From Vibrio metschnikovii CIP 69.14 (GTDB lineage: Bacteria; Pseudomonadota; Gammaproteobacteria; Enterobacterales; Vibrionaceae), in the NCBI RefSeq assembly GCF_000176155.1, contig NZ_ACZO01000002.1:49728-113727 (forward strand): a stretch of 64,000 bases of DNA. The letters run 5' to 3'. The notes below the pieces were generated by a model, which saw only the letters and a list, made by a program, of their open reading frames with translations, did not search any database and was not told where the DNA came from. The translations under genes and the position numbers were made by a program. The number at the start of each line of letters is the position of its first letter. The stretch's first letter is position 1. Positions 1-9,767 of the stretch are shown here, one piece after another.

Positions 1-56
1 ACCCGACAGCAGACTTAGCTGTGACGAAAAAAACACCCAACAAAGCGCCAGAGTAA
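1..56 (+). CDS. tatB: TatB C-terminal end (partial)
   Basis: An open frame enters from the left edge and stops with TAA at 54-56. Its last residues are PTADLAVTKKTPNKAPE, a Lys/Pro/Ala-rich tail like the poorly conserved C-terminus of TatB, the twin-arginine translocase subunit that works with TatC in substrate recognition. Only 17 codons are visible, so the call rests mainly on the position just before tatC in the standard tatABC order. The tail itself is too short to prove the family. Confidence 0.55.
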   Translation, partial: PTADLAVTKKTPNKAPE

Positions 57-76
57 GCCGAACGGTTCGGCTTTAT
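56..76 (+). terminator. Hairpin between tatB and tatC
   Basis: AGCCGAAC at 56-63 and GTTCGGCT at 65-72 are perfect inverted repeats and are followed by TTAT. The structure starts on the last base of the tatB stop codon. It looks like a weak intrinsic terminator or attenuator and may lower tatC expression relative to tatAB. The short T-run makes full termination uncertain. Confidence 0.4.
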
Positions 77-192
77 AAAAACGGTGATTGAGTTGGCGTA
101 GTATCGCGCCACGACAGCGATAGTCTCTTTCTGTGATGAAACCGTCATCAGCTGATACTGATTACTTGTACTCCATATTAACCGAGGTTGTT

Positions 193-936
193 ATGTCATC
201 CGCTGAACAAACCCAGCCGCTCATCGCCCATTTACTTGAATTACGTGACCGTTTATTACGCAGTATTGCGGCGGTGATCGTCGTTTTTATTGGTTTGATT
301 TATTTTTCAAATACGATTTACGAGTTTGTTTCGCGGCCTTTGGTTGAGCGTTTGCCTGCTGGTGCGACGATGATTGCTACTGATGTCGCTTCGCCATTTT
401 TTACGCCCCTGAAACTGACGTTAATTGTCGCTATCTTTTTATCGGTGCCGTATATCTTGTATCAAGTCTGGGCGTTTGTTGCCCCTGGTTTGTACAAACA
501 TGAGCGTCGGTTGATTTTTCCACTGTTGGTTTCCAGTTCTTTGCTGTTTTATTGTGGTGTTGCCTTTGCTTACTTTGTGGTGTTTCCGTTAGTGTTTGGC
601 TTTTTTACTGCTATTTCGCTGGGGGGCGTACAATTTGCTACCGATATCGCTAGTTATTTAGACTTTGTGTTGTCGCTCTTTTTGGCGTTTGGTATTGCGT
701 TTGAGGTTCCCGTGGCGATTATTTTGCTGTGTTGGACTGGCGCGACAACACCGAAAGCGCTTGGTCAAAAGCGGCCCTATATTGTGGTCGCCGCTTTTGT
801 GATTGGCATGCTACTCACGCCACCGGATATTATTTCTCAAACCCTATTAGCCATACCTATGTGCTTGTTATTTGAAGTAGGGCTGTTTTTTGCGCGCTTT
901 TACGGCCAGCGAGAGCCGCGTGAGGCGCAAGAGTAA
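193..936 (+). CDS. tatC: Sec-independent protein translocase TatC
   Basis: TatC is the polytopic inner-membrane core of the twin-arginine translocase and binds the RR signal peptide of folded exported proteins. The 247-residue product has the family N-terminus ([14 protein letters not shown]), six hydrophobic segments and a PxxVPYxLYQ-like block, as expected for a protein usually near 250 residues. A longer reading from 133 is possible, but the ATG at 193 matches the conserved start and has a GAGG ribosome site. The gap of 136 bp to tatB, with a hairpin in it, is larger than usual for this operon. The tatD-family gene converges from the other side. Confidence 0.96.
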   Translation: MSSAEQTQPLIAHLLELRDRLLRSIAAVIVVFIGLIYFSNTIYEFVSRPLVERLPAGATMIATDVASPFFTPLKLTLIVAIFLSVPYILYQVWAFVAPGLYKHERRLIFPLLVSSSLLFYCGVAFAYFVVFPLVFGFFTAISLGGVQFATDIASYLDFVLSLFLAFGIAFEVPVAIILLCWTGATTPKALGQKRPYIVVAAFVIGMLLTPPDIISQTLLAIPMCLLFEVGLFFARFYGQREPREAQE

Positions 937-951
937 TCGCGATATCGCGAT
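936..951. repeat. 16-bp perfect palindrome between tatC and tatD
   Basis: ATCGCGATATCGCGAT reads the same on both strands and occupies the 32-bp gap between two convergent genes. It could help end transcripts or bind a protein. No function is known to me. Confidence 0.4.
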
Positions 952-968
952 GCCTTGGTCGTCGTTGG

Positions 969-1730
969 TTATAACTTAAATAAGGCTTTAGCATTGTTAG
1001 TGGTGAATTGGTCGACGTACTCAGTGCTTAGGCCGCGTAACTCTGCAATTCGCTCTGCGACTAATCGAGTGTACGCTGGCTCATTTCGTTTACCGCGATG
1101 CGGCACTGGCGCAAGGTAAGGACAATCGGTTTCTAATACCAGATAGTTCAAATCGAGCGCCGGAATTACTTTATCCATTCCGCCATTTTTAAACGTTGAT
1201 ACTCCCCCTAAACCTAAGTGAAAGCCAAGATCATTGATCGCTTTGGCTTGTTCAACCGTTCCGCCAAAACAATGGAAAACACCGCGTAATTGACCATTTT
1301 GCTCTTGCTTGAGTAGGGCTAAGGTTTGATCGATGGAATCACGAGTATGAATGACGACCGGTAAGTTAAGACTTTTTGCCCAGTTCAGTTGGGTAATGAA
1401 TGCCATCTCTTGTTCGGCTTGATAGGTTTTGTCCCAGTACAAATCAATGCCGATTTCACCTACGGCAATAAACTCGCGTTGCGTAAACCAGTATTCTATC
1501 TGCTCGAGCGTTTGTTTGACGTCGGCGTTTACATAGCAAGGATGCAGGCCCATCATCGATCGGCACAAATCAGGGTAAGCCGCTTCGGTAGCGAGCATAG
1601 GAGCGATAGAGTCGAGATCGATATTGGGTAACAAAATGTGCTCAATACCTTGTTCAATCGCGCGTTGTATCACTTGCTCGCGATCGTGATCAAATTCACT
1701 GGCGTAAACATGGGCATGGGTATCAATCAT
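969..1730 (-). CDS. tatD: TatD-family metal-dependent DNase/hydrolase
   Basis: This 253-residue protein is a TatD-type amidohydrolase-fold nuclease. The metal-binding residues are visible: HxH at the N-terminus (DTHAHV), Glu in VGEIGID, His in VIHTRDS and VFHCFGG, and Asp in LETDCPYL. Members remove 3' nucleotides from DNA; TatD itself is not needed for Tat transport despite its name. The C-terminal PVPHRGKRNEPA block is closer to the YcfH/YabD branch than to E. coli TatD, so the symbol reflects locus position beside tatC more than strict orthology. It converges on tatC and diverges from hemB. Confidence 0.85.
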   Translation of the reverse strand: MIDTHAHVYASEFDHDREQVIQRAIEQGIEHILLPNIDLDSIAPMLATEAAYPDLCRSMMGLHPCYVNADVKQTLEQIEYWFTQREFIAVGEIGIDLYWDKTYQAEQEMAFITQLNWAKSLNLPVVIHTRDSIDQTLALLKQEQNGQLRGVFHCFGGTVEQAKAINDLGFHLGLGGVSTFKNGGMDKVIPALDLNYLVLETDCPYLAPVPHRGKRNEPAYTRLVAERIAELRGLSTEYVDQFTTNNAKALFKL

Positions 1731-1885
1731 CGTAATCTCTTTATGGTTAGTGGCTGTTGACGCTTCCGAACTATCGTCTGCGGGATGATATTCGATAAAG
1801 AAGCAGTATACGCGAGTGGGCCACGGAGATCATTTTTCGCCTTTTCTTGGATTGATCCTAGCGCCAAGTTATTAGAGTGATATGA

Positions 1886-3019
<1,134 letters not shown>

Positions 3020-3102
3020 AAGCTACCTCACACTCACAATAAAAACCACCCCACAATAAAAGTGGGTTAGATCAACAAATGAGATTTTTTCTCATTTGAG
3101 TG

Positions 3103-3130
3103 TTGACATTAAGATGAGAACGATTATTAT
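3103..3130 (+). promoter_or_regulatory. RyhB promoter with overlapping Fur box
   Basis: TTGACA at 3103-3108 and TATTAT at 3125-3130 are spaced by 16 bp and form a strong sigma-70 promoter. TGAGAACGATTATTA at 3115-3129 matches the 7-1-7 Fur consensus (TGATAAT-N-ATTATCA) at 11 of 14 positions and covers the -10 box. Iron-bound Fur would block the polymerase, as known for ryhB. Confidence 0.85.
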
Positions 3131-3136
3131 TAACCT

Positions 3137-3356
3137 TGTCTTAGGGGATAAGTCGAGTTCAACAACAGACCTGCTGATTATGTTAGCTTTATCTATTGCT
3201 AGCGGATAAGCAGAGGTTATTGGGTAACACAGATTCTTTTTGACACGACATTGCTCACATTGCTTCCAGTGTAATATTTAGCTTTTTGGGGAGTTGATTT
3301 TACCATTAGCTTCACCAGCATACGGCTAGGCGACATCTTCGGGTGTCGCTTTTTTT
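3137..3356 (+). ncRNA. ryhB: RyhB iron-stress small RNA, long Vibrio form
   Basis: RyhB is an Hfq-dependent RNA that represses mRNAs of iron-using proteins such as SodB when iron is scarce. The conserved pairing core CGACATTGCTCACATTGC lies within 3244-3270 and is nearly identical to E. coli RyhB. A Fur-controlled promoter lies just upstream, and a terminator with a UUCG tetraloop ends at 3356. The inferred length of about 220 nt agrees with the long RyhB known from V. cholerae, compared with 90 nt in E. coli. The exact first base is inferred from the -10 box. Its place next to hemB and upstream of polA also fits Vibrio. Confidence 0.9.
3330..3356 (+). terminator. RyhB rho-independent terminator
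   Basis: GCGACATC (3330-3337), loop TTCG and GGTGTCGC (3342-3349) form an eight-pair stem with one G-U pair and a UUCG tetraloop, followed by seven T. This is a strong intrinsic terminator and a likely Hfq-binding 3' end. Confidence 0.9.
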
Positions 3357-3772
3357 ATGCTATGAGTTCGGCAAGTCAATCTGTCATATGAGTAGATTTT
3401 ACTCAATGACGTCAGCAAGATTGGGTGAGACTGTTGCAATTGTAATCAGCTAATTTCGAGCGGGATCTCAGCGTGAGCAAAAGGACAGCAAGTATCTTTT
3501 CCACAATGGATGATCGTTAAAGGATCATTGTTGTCTTTGTCGATCTAGATTAAAACCCTTAAATATCAGTCACTTTTATTTTGATTGGCAGTAGTAAAAA
3601 GAGAGTAATGGAGGTGTGGATAAAATCTATGAACAGACTTATCCACAGATGAAGGGTGAGCAGAACCGATCTCGGTGCACGCTTAGGCAACGAGTCAGCT
3701 TGATCAGCATGGAAACCAAGCAGCAGTCATGGCATCCTAGGCGCTTATTGTTTCTGATCGGATAGCAAAACT
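3357..3772. other. Non-coding stretch before polA
   Basis: No gene is visible in these 416 bp. They hold two perfect DnaA boxes (listed separately), several GATC sites including an imperfect ATGATC/GATCAT inverted repeat near 3508-3531, and probably the polA promoter, which I could not fix. Confidence 0.5.
3615..3647. promoter_or_regulatory. Pair of perfect DnaA boxes upstream of polA
   Basis: TGTGGATAA at 3615-3623 and TTATCCACA at 3639-3647 are exact 9-mer consensus boxes in opposite orientation, 15 bp apart and about 125 bp before the polA start. DnaA bound here could tie polA expression to replication state. The match is seen; the regulation is inferred. Confidence 0.6.
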
Positions 3773-6568
3773 ATGGCTCGTATCCCTGATAACCCCCTCA
3801 TTTTGATCGATGGCTCCTCTTATTTATACCGCGCGTTTCACGCCTATCCAGGCACCATGACCAATGGTGAGATCCCGACCAATGCGGTGTATGGGGTCGT
3901 CAATATGTTGCGTGCCATGATGCGTCAATTTGCTTCAGAGCGCATGGCCGTGATTTTCGATGCGAAGGGTAAAACCTTTCGTGATGACATGTACGATCAG
4001 TATAAAGCTCATCGCCCTCCGATGCCGGATGACCTAAGGTGTCAAATTGAACCTTTGCATCAGATTATTCGTGCAATGGGTTTACCGCTGATTTCGATTG
4101 AAGGTGTGGAAGCGGATGATGTGATCGGCACCTTAGCGGCGCAAGCATCGCAAGCGGGAATGCCAGTGCTGATCAGTACCGGCGATAAAGATATGGCGCA
4201 ATTAGTCAACGATCATGTCACTTTGATTAACACCATGACCAATGTCGTCATGGATCGCGAAGGGGTGATTGAAAAATTTGGTATTCCGCCTGAGTTGATC
4301 ATCGATTATCTCGCTTTGATGGGCGATAAAGTCGATAACATTCCTGGCGTCCCCGGTGTGGGTGATAAAACCGCCACCGCCTTGTTACAAGGGATTGGTG
4401 GCCTTGAGGCGTTATATGCCAATTTAGATAAAATTGCTGAGTTAGGCTTCCGTGGTTCAAAAACCATGGCGAAGAAGCTGGAAGAAAATCGTGACAATGC
4501 TTGGTTATCTTATCAGTTAGCCACGATTAAGCTCGATGTCGAATTGGATCACACGCCGCAGTCTTTATTGAAAACCACTCCCGACTGCGACGCCTTAATT
4601 GCGCTGTATGGGAAAATGGCGTTTAAATCTTGGTTAACGGAACTATTAGACGGCGGTAATGGCGTCGTCGAAGCCCGTGAGCCTATCACCCAGCGAGAAG
4701 TGGCCTCTGGCCAAGCGCACACGGTGATGAGTGAGCACTCAGCGGTAACGATTGATCGCAGTCAGTACCAAACGATCCTTGATGAACAGAGTTTTGCGAT
4801 ATGGTTAGCCAAGCTCAAACAAGCCGAAGTGTTTGCGTTTGATACGGAAACAGACAGTCTCGATTATATGGTCGCTAATTTGGTGGGTCTCTCGTTCGCC
4901 GTGGCAGAAGGAGAGGCGGCGTATGTGCCCGTTGGGCATGACTATCTTGATGCGCCTCAGCAACTGGACCGTGATTGGGTACTGGCGCAGCTAAAACCGT
5001 TATTAGAAAATCCTCAATTGGCTAAAGTTGGTCAAAATCTGAAATACGACGCCAGTGTTGTGGCGCGTTATGGGATAACGATGCGTGGCATTGCTCATGA
5101 TACGATGCTGGCTTCTTATGTCTATAACAGCGTCGGTGGTAAGCAGGATATGGATAGCTTAGCGCTACGCTTTTTACAACATAGCTGCATTTCTTTTGAG
5201 CAAGTGGCTGGTAAGGGAAAAAATCAACTGACCTTCAATCAAATCGATCTTGAACAGGCTGCGCCATACGCCGCGGAAGATGCTGATGTGACACTAAGGC
5301 TACACCATCGTTTACAAGCCTTGCTTGAGGCGGATGCGCCGCTATTCGGTGTTTATCGTGATATTGAGGTGCCATTAGTGCCGGTGTTATCACGCATGGA
5401 GCGTACTGGCGTATTGATTGACGATCAATTACTGGCGATTCAATCTCAAGAAATTGCCCAGCGCTTGGTTGAGCTAGAGCGCAAAGCCTATGAGCTGGCT
5501 GATCAAGAATTTAATTTAAGTTCACCAAAGCAATTACAAACGATTTTGTTTGAGCAGATGAAGTTACCTGTGGTGAAAAAAACGCCATCAGGTACCCCAT
5601 CGACCAACGAAGAAGTGCTGCAAGAATTGGCGTTAGATTATCCGTTACCAGCGGTGATCCTTGAATACCGTGGATTGGCTAAATTAAAGTCGACCTACAC
5701 AGACAAGCTACCAAAGATGATCAACCCAACGACTGGTAGGGTGCACACTTCTTATCATCAAGCGGTGACGGCGACAGGACGTTTATCATCGACGGATCCT
5801 AATTTACAAAATATTCCGATCCGCAATCAAGAAGGACGCCGTATTCGTCAGGCTTTTATTGCGCCATCGGGATGGAAAATCATGGCGGTCGACTATTCAC
5901 AGATTGAGTTACGAATCATGGCTCATTTGTCTGGCGATCCTGCGTTACTGGACGCTTTCCAGCAAGGCAAGGATATCCATACCGCGACGGCAGCAGAAAT
6001 CATTGGCGTGAGTATTGATCAGGTAACCAGTGAGCAGCGTCGCCGCGCCAAAGCGGTCAACTTTGGCCTTATTTATGGCATGAGCGCCTTTGGTCTTGCT
6101 AAGCAACTCGGTATTCCGCGTTCTGAAGCACAGCATTACATGGACAAATATTTTGAACGTTATCCGGGTGTGCTGCGTTATATGGAAGAGACGCGCAGTA
6201 TGGCGGCAGAGCAAGGGTATGTGGAAACGCTCTTTGGTCGTCGTTTGCATTTACCTGAAATTCAATCACGGAATGGCATGCGTCGTAAAGCCGCTGAGCG
6301 GGCGGCGATCAATGCACCGATGCAAGGCACTGCTGCTGATATCATTAAAAAAGCGATGTTATTAGTGGATAATTGGATCGAGACAGAGGGGCAAGGACGC
6401 GTAAAATTGTTAATGCAAGTACACGATGAACTGGTTTTTGAAGTACAAGAGTCAGCTTTATCCGAAATTGAAAGTAAAGTACAAGAATTGATGGAATCTG
6501 CTGCCCAACTTAACGTGCCGTTAGTGGCTGATGCTGGCCATGGAAATAACTGGGATGAAGCCCATTAA
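3773..6568 (+). CDS. polA: DNA polymerase I
   Basis: PolA removes RNA primers, fills gaps in lagging-strand and repair synthesis, and supports nick translation. At 931 residues it is the usual full length. The 5' nuclease domain covers about 1-300. The 3'-5' exonuclease begins near 330 and keeps its catalytic Asp and Glu (D357 and E359 in FDTETDS), so proofreading should be active. The polymerase domain shows motif A (VDYSQIELR, near 706), the [14 protein letters not shown] finger helix, and motif C (VHDELVF, near 884). The ATG at 3773 is the only start giving the standard N-terminus. A strong terminator follows, directly behind which a group II intron has inserted. Confidence 0.98.
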   Translation: MARIPDNPLILIDGSSYLYRAFHAYPGTMTNGEIPTNAVYGVVNMLRAMMRQFASERMAVIFDAKGKTFRDDMYDQYKAHRPPMPDDLRCQIEPLHQIIRAMGLPLISIEGVEADDVIGTLAAQASQAGMPVLISTGDKDMAQLVNDHVTLINTMTNVVMDREGVIEKFGIPPELIIDYLALMGDKVDNIPGVPGVGDKTATALLQGIGGLEALYANLDKIAELGFRGSKTMAKKLEENRDNAWLSYQLATIKLDVELDHTPQSLLKTTPDCDALIALYGKMAFKSWLTELLDGGNGVVEAREPITQREVASGQAHTVMSEHSAVTIDRSQYQTILDEQSFAIWLAKLKQAEVFAFDTETDSLDYMVANLVGLSFAVAEGEAAYVPVGHDYLDAPQQLDRDWVLAQLKPLLENPQLAKVGQNLKYDASVVARYGITMRGIAHDTMLASYVYNSVGGKQDMDSLALRFLQHSCISFEQVAGKGKNQLTFNQIDLEQAAPYAAEDADVTLRLHHRLQALLEADAPLFGVYRDIEVPLVPVLSRMERTGVLIDDQLLAIQSQEIAQRLVELERKAYELADQEFNLSSPKQLQTILFEQMKLPVVKKTPSGTPSTNEEVLQELALDYPLPAVILEYRGLAKLKSTYTDKLPKMINPTTGRVHTSYHQAVTATGRLSSTDPNLQNIPIRNQEGRRIRQAFIAPSGWKIMAVDYSQIELRIMAHLSGDPALLDAFQQGKDIHTATAAEIIGVSIDQVTSEQRRRAKAVNFGLIYGMSAFGLAKQLGIPRSEAQHYMDKYFERYPGVLRYMEETRSMAAEQGYVETLFGRRLHLPEIQSRNGMRRKAAERAAINAPMQGTAADIIKKAMLLVDNWIETEGQGRVKLLMQVHDELVFEVQESALSEIESKVQELMESAAQLNVPLVADAGHGNNWDEAH

Positions 6569-6601
6569 CGTCGATTTAGCATAAAATCAATCAATTATTC
6601 T

Positions 6602-6629
6602 AGCCAGCGTCTTATCGCTGGCTTTTTTT
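6602..6629 (+). terminator. polA rho-independent terminator
   Basis: AGCCAGCG (6602-6609), loop TCTTAT and CGCTGGCT (6616-6623) form a perfect eight-pair stem followed by seven T. The last T is directly followed by the first base of the group II intron. Confidence 0.9.
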
Positions 6630-7173
6630 GTGCGCCGAGCATGGCGTTGATCTAGGAGGTGAAAGTCCTCTACGGGCTCAGTCGAGCGGGAACCGTTAGC
6701 CTATGCAAGGGTGTTCATCGTGAGGTGAAATCTGAAGGAAGCAAATGGCAAAACGTGGTGATGACGAACAGAAATCTGATAGTAGGCTGTGTCGACTTGG
6801 GTAACCTAGCAATAGATAGAATAGCCCAACGACTCGACGAGAAGTGCGATGCAGTAAATCAGGCATGACCACGAGAAAGAACAACGTCTTACCTCGGGAG
6901 ATCTTATTATCTGTTTCGGACGAAACTAAGCAGCCAGTGATGGATGCTGATGGGTAATAAGGAGTCAGCAGAAGGCATAGTACCTTGAGGAAGTACAACT
7001 TAAGGGAAGGCCGGAACTGAATAGGTCAAGAAGCAGTCGCCAGATATTCAAATCAGTGGAGTAACAGTAACGATGCGACCCATCTCTACGTTCCGATTGG
7101 TGAAGCCAAAAGTGGAACTGACGGAAACGAAGCGTAACAAGCTGATTTGGCATAGAAAGAAGGACGAGTCTTG

Positions 7174-8484
7174 ATGGACACCACTCGATTACTCGAACAG
7201 ATGTTCAGTCCGGGTAATTTAAACGCTGCGACCAAACAGGTGAAGCGCAACAAGGGGTGCGGTGGGGTAGATAGACTGACGATCACAGCGACCTTGGAAA
7301 AGCTTCGCCAGTTGGATAATGGGCAGCAACTTCGCCAGTCTTTACTGGATGGAAGTTACCAACCGTCTCCCGTTCTGGGTGTAGAAATCCCCAAGCCAAA
7401 AGGTGGAGTACGCCAACTGGGTATCCCAACCGTTCAGGATCGCATCGTACAACAAGCGATGGCACAGCTCCTGACACAGTTGTATGAGCCGAAGTTCTCA
7501 AAGAGCAGCTTCGGGTTCAGACCAAGAAGGAGTGCTCATCATGCTTTGTCGAAAGCGAGTGAATACATTCGAGAAGGGCGGGGATATGTAGTCGATATAG
7601 ATCTGGAGAAGTACTTCGATACCGTCAATCACGACAGACTGATGTATCGGCTGTCTCAAGATATCGCGGATAAACGGGTGCTGAAACTGATCAGGAAATA
7701 TCTACAAAGTGGTCTGATGCGAAATGGAGTGATAGAGCGAAGACAAAGAGGAACCCCACAAGGAGGTCCTCTGTCGCCGCTGCTCTCTAATATCGTATTG
7801 GATGAGCTTGATAAAGAGTTAGAACGTAGAGGTCATAAGTTCTGCCGATACGCAGACGATTGCCAAATCTACGTAGGTAGTGAAGCAGCAGCGCAACGGG
7901 TGAAAACCTCGGTTACGGAGTTCTTGGAGCAGACGCTTAAATTACGGGTAAACCGTGAGAAAAGTGCGGCGACCAGAGTGAGTGAGCGTAGCTACTTGGG
8001 ACACCGCTTCAACGATGATGGTGTGATAGGTATCAGTGATGACGCCATGCATCAAATGAAGAAACGAGTGCGACAAGTCACCAAACGAAATAGAGGACGA
8101 ACGTTCCCGGCAATCATCAAGGAACTATCGACGTATCTACGAGGTTGGCAGAACTACTTTAAACTGGGCTTAAGGCCGTCATCGATGAGTCACCTAGACA
8201 GTTGGATAAGACGCCGACTGCGGTGCTACCGTCTAAAACAGAAAAAGCGGAAATACAGCATAGCGATGTGGCTGATTAGTTTAGGAGTCGCCAAACCTAA
8301 TGCATGGAAAGTCGCAGGTTCAGATAAAGGATGGTGGAAACTCTCACGGACGCCCCAAGTCAATCAGGCTTTACCCAACAAACGGTTGGAAGAGTTGGGG
8401 TTATACTCATTGTTGGAAGGGTATGAAACATTGAAAATCTATTCGGAACCGCCGTATGCGATCCACGCTTGTACGGTGGTGTGA
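7174..8484 (+). CDS. ltrA: Group II intron reverse transcriptase/maturase
   Basis: The intron-encoded protein helps fold and splice the intron RNA and copies it into DNA at new target sites. The 436-residue product has an N-terminal reverse transcriptase with the GVDRLTI, IPKPKGGVRQLGIPTVQDR, GFRPRRSAHHA and RGTPQGGPLSPLLSN blocks and the catalytic YADD at about 226-229. A maturase domain follows (LSTYLRGWQNYF). No HNH endonuclease follows, as expected for class IIC. The ATG at 7174 follows an AAGGACGAG site; a TTG one codon earlier is the alternative. The symbol ltrA is the general family name. No frameshift or internal stop is seen, so the enzyme may be active. Confidence 0.93.
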   Translation: MDTTRLLEQMFSPGNLNAATKQVKRNKGCGGVDRLTITATLEKLRQLDNGQQLRQSLLDGSYQPSPVLGVEIPKPKGGVRQLGIPTVQDRIVQQAMAQLLTQLYEPKFSKSSFGFRPRRSAHHALSKASEYIREGRGYVVDIDLEKYFDTVNHDRLMYRLSQDIADKRVLKLIRKYLQSGLMRNGVIERRQRGTPQGGPLSPLLSNIVLDELDKELERRGHKFCRYADDCQIYVGSEAAAQRVKTSVTEFLEQTLKLRVNREKSAATRVSERSYLGHRFNDDGVIGISDDAMHQMKKRVRQVTKRNRGRTFPAIIKELSTYLRGWQNYFKLGLRPSSMSHLDSWIRRRLRCYRLKQKKRKYSIAMWLISLGVAKPNAWKVAGSDKGWWKLSRTPQVNQALPNKRLEELGLYSLLEGYETLKIYSEPPYAIHACTVV

Positions 8485-8519
8485 GAGGACGGCGGGAGTG
8501 ATCCCGCCTCCTACTCGAT
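8446..8519 (+). other. Group II intron domains V and VI
   Basis: ACCGCCGTA and TACGGTGGT pair as the lower stem of the catalytic domain V. GGCGGGA and TCCCGCC form domain VI, with a bulged branch-point A at 8513. The 3' end is placed after GAT at 8519. The domain boundaries come from reading by eye, not from folding. Confidence 0.7.
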
Positions 8520-8599
8520 TAATCGAAAAAAATTGAGTGATTTTCAAGTATTTATGTATTTTAATAAAATTTTAATGAAAAAAAACTACAAAAACTATT

Positions 8600-8634
8600 T
8601 TCATTTATGACCAGTTGCTGTAGATTTAATTCCG
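8600..8634 (+). promoter_or_regulatory. Spot 42 promoter, cut off from its RNA
   Basis: TAGATT at 8621-8626 lies at the right distance before GTAGGG, the conserved 5' end of Spot 42 at 8634, and is the likely -10 box. The -35 box is weak, as often at catabolite-regulated promoters. The promoter remains, but the RNA body is now more than 1 kb downstream behind an IS. Confidence 0.55.
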
Positions 8635-8646
8635 TAGGGTACAGAG
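8634..8646 (+). pseudogene. spf: 5' fragment of Spot 42 RNA gene
   Basis: GTAGGGTACAGAG is the first 13 nt of Spot 42. It continues directly into the IS left end at 8647. The rest of the RNA gene starts again at 9700 after a 9-bp duplication. Confidence 0.85.
8638..8646 (+). repeat. Left copy of 9-bp target duplication
   Basis: GGTACAGAG here is repeated at 9700-9708 and flanks the insertion sequence exactly. Nine base pairs is the known duplication length of IS903-group elements. Confidence 0.93.
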
Positions 8647-9699
8647 GGCTTTGTTGCTTAAATCGATGGAACTAAATCAAGAAGCTACGATCTGATCGGC
8701 TACATCCATTAATCGTCGTAGCCTAATGCCTAAACCTCGTTACAAAACAACCAACTGGAAGCAGTACAATAAAGCCTTAATTAATCGTGGTTCACTGACC
8801 TTTTGGGTTGATGAGGAAGCGATAGCTGAGTGGAAGCAAAGCAAACAAGGCAAGCGTGGTAGACCACGCCAATTCAGTGATTTAGCCATTACGACTGCAT
8901 TAATGGTGAAACGAGTATTCTCTATGCCATTGAGAGCGCTGCAAGGATTTATAGACTCAGTATTTAAACTGGCTAATATCCCGCTATTTTGTCCGCATTA
9001 CACCTGCATAAGTCGTCGAGCTAAGGAAGTTGATGTTTCATTTAAAACTAAAACCAGAGGAGCGATACAACATCTAGCCATTGATTCCACTGGTCTCAAG
9101 GTTTATGGCGAAGGTGAATGGAAGGTTAAGAAGCATGGTACTGACGGGAAGCGTAGAGTTTGGCGTAAACTGCATATTGCAGTAGATGCCAGCACTCACG
9201 AAATAGTCGCAGCAGAACTGAGTTTCTCTAACGTAACCGATGCTGAAGTGCTTCCCAACTTACTTAAGCAGACACGTCGTAAAATCATTGAAGTATCAGG
9301 TGATGGAGCTTATGACACAAGAAGCTGCCATGAAGCTATACGAATCAAGCGAGCAGTTCCGCTCATCCCGCCACGAGAAGGGGCAGCTTTCTGGGAGCAA
9401 GGACATCCTCGCAATTTGGCGGTAGGTTGTCAGAAGCTCTACGGCTCAAACAAAAAGTGGAAAAAGCGGTATGGTTATCATAAGCGCTCTCTATCAGAGA
9501 CAGCCATGCATCGAGTGAAACAGTTGTTAGGTGGGAAATTAAGCCTAAGAAATTACAACGCTCAGGTTGGCGAGACTTACGCAATGATCAAAGCGCTGAA
9601 CAAGCTTACGGGGCTAGGTATGCCTGAAACTCAGTATGTTGTTTAAAAATGAAGCATTATGGGCTGGTATGCCTTTTCTCTGAATTAAGCAACAAAGCC
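8647..9699 (+). mobile_element. IS5-family insertion sequence, IS903 group
   Basis: This complete 1053-bp element has perfect 15-bp terminal inverted repeats (GGCTTTGTTGCTTAA at 8647-8661, reverse complement at 9685-9699), one transposase gene, and a 9-bp target duplication GGTACAGAG on both sides. The terminal sequence closely resembles that of IS903 (GGCTTTGTTGAATAA), and the length matches its 1057 bp. The exact duplication indicates a simple, fairly recent insertion. It landed between nt 13 and 14 of the Spot 42 RNA gene, with transposase and spf in the same orientation. Confidence 0.95.
8726..9646 (+). CDS. IS5-family (IS903-group) transposase
   Basis: The 306-residue DDE transposase cuts and joins the ends of the surrounding IS. 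The catalytic acids are recognisable: Asp in LAIDSTGLK, Asp in VSGDGAYD, and Glu in SLSETAMHR, followed by the basic HRVKQLLG helix. The N-terminus MPKPRYKTTNWKQYN is typical of the IS903 subgroup. The frame is full length without disruption, so the element is probably still mobile. Confidence 0.94.
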   Translation: MPKPRYKTTNWKQYNKALINRGSLTFWVDEEAIAEWKQSKQGKRGRPRQFSDLAITTALMVKRVFSMPLRALQGFIDSVFKLANIPLFCPHYTCISRRAKEVDVSFKTKTRGAIQHLAIDSTGLKVYGEGEWKVKKHGTDGKRRVWRKLHIAVDASTHEIVAAELSFSNVTDAEVLPNLLKQTRRKIIEVSGDGAYDTRSCHEAIRIKRAVPLIPPREGAAFWEQGHPRNLAVGCQKLYGSNKKWKKRYGYHKRSLSETAMHRVKQLLGGKLSLRNYNAQVGETYAMIKALNKLTGLGMPETQYVV

Positions 9700-9708
9700 G
9701 GTACAGAG
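9700..9708 (+). repeat. Right copy of 9-bp target duplication
   Basis: GGTACAGAG repeats 8638-8646 and joins the IS right end to the Spot 42 body. Confidence 0.93.
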
Positions 9709-9767
9709 GTAAGATGTTCTATCTTTCAGACCTTTTGTTTCACGTTATTGGATTAGGCTGATTCAGC

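Larger units (their letters stand above)
6630..8519 (+). mobile_element. Group II intron, probably class IIC
   Basis: This 1.9-kb retroelement begins with GTGCG, the group II 5' end, immediately after the T-run of the polA terminator. It ends with a domain V-like hairpin (about 8446-8482) and a domain VI-like hairpin with a bulged A at 8513, seven bases from the end at GAT. It carries an open reverse transcriptase/maturase reading frame between the 5' ribozyme part and domain V. Insertion behind a terminator stem, a maturase without a DNA endonuclease domain and a CCGCC lower stem in domain V (room for the CGC triad) all point to class IIC, which targets terminator stem-loops. The element looks complete. 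Because it sits outside coding sequence, failure to splice would cost the host little. Confidence 0.88.

Noticed and set aside
3508..3531. Inverted GATC-rich repeat upstream of polA
   Set aside because: The stem is imperfect and has no T-run; too weak to call a terminator or operator.
6659..7153. Short open frames in the 5' part of the group II intron
   Set aside because: This part is ribozyme sequence (domains I-III); the frames lack ribosome sites and family motifs.
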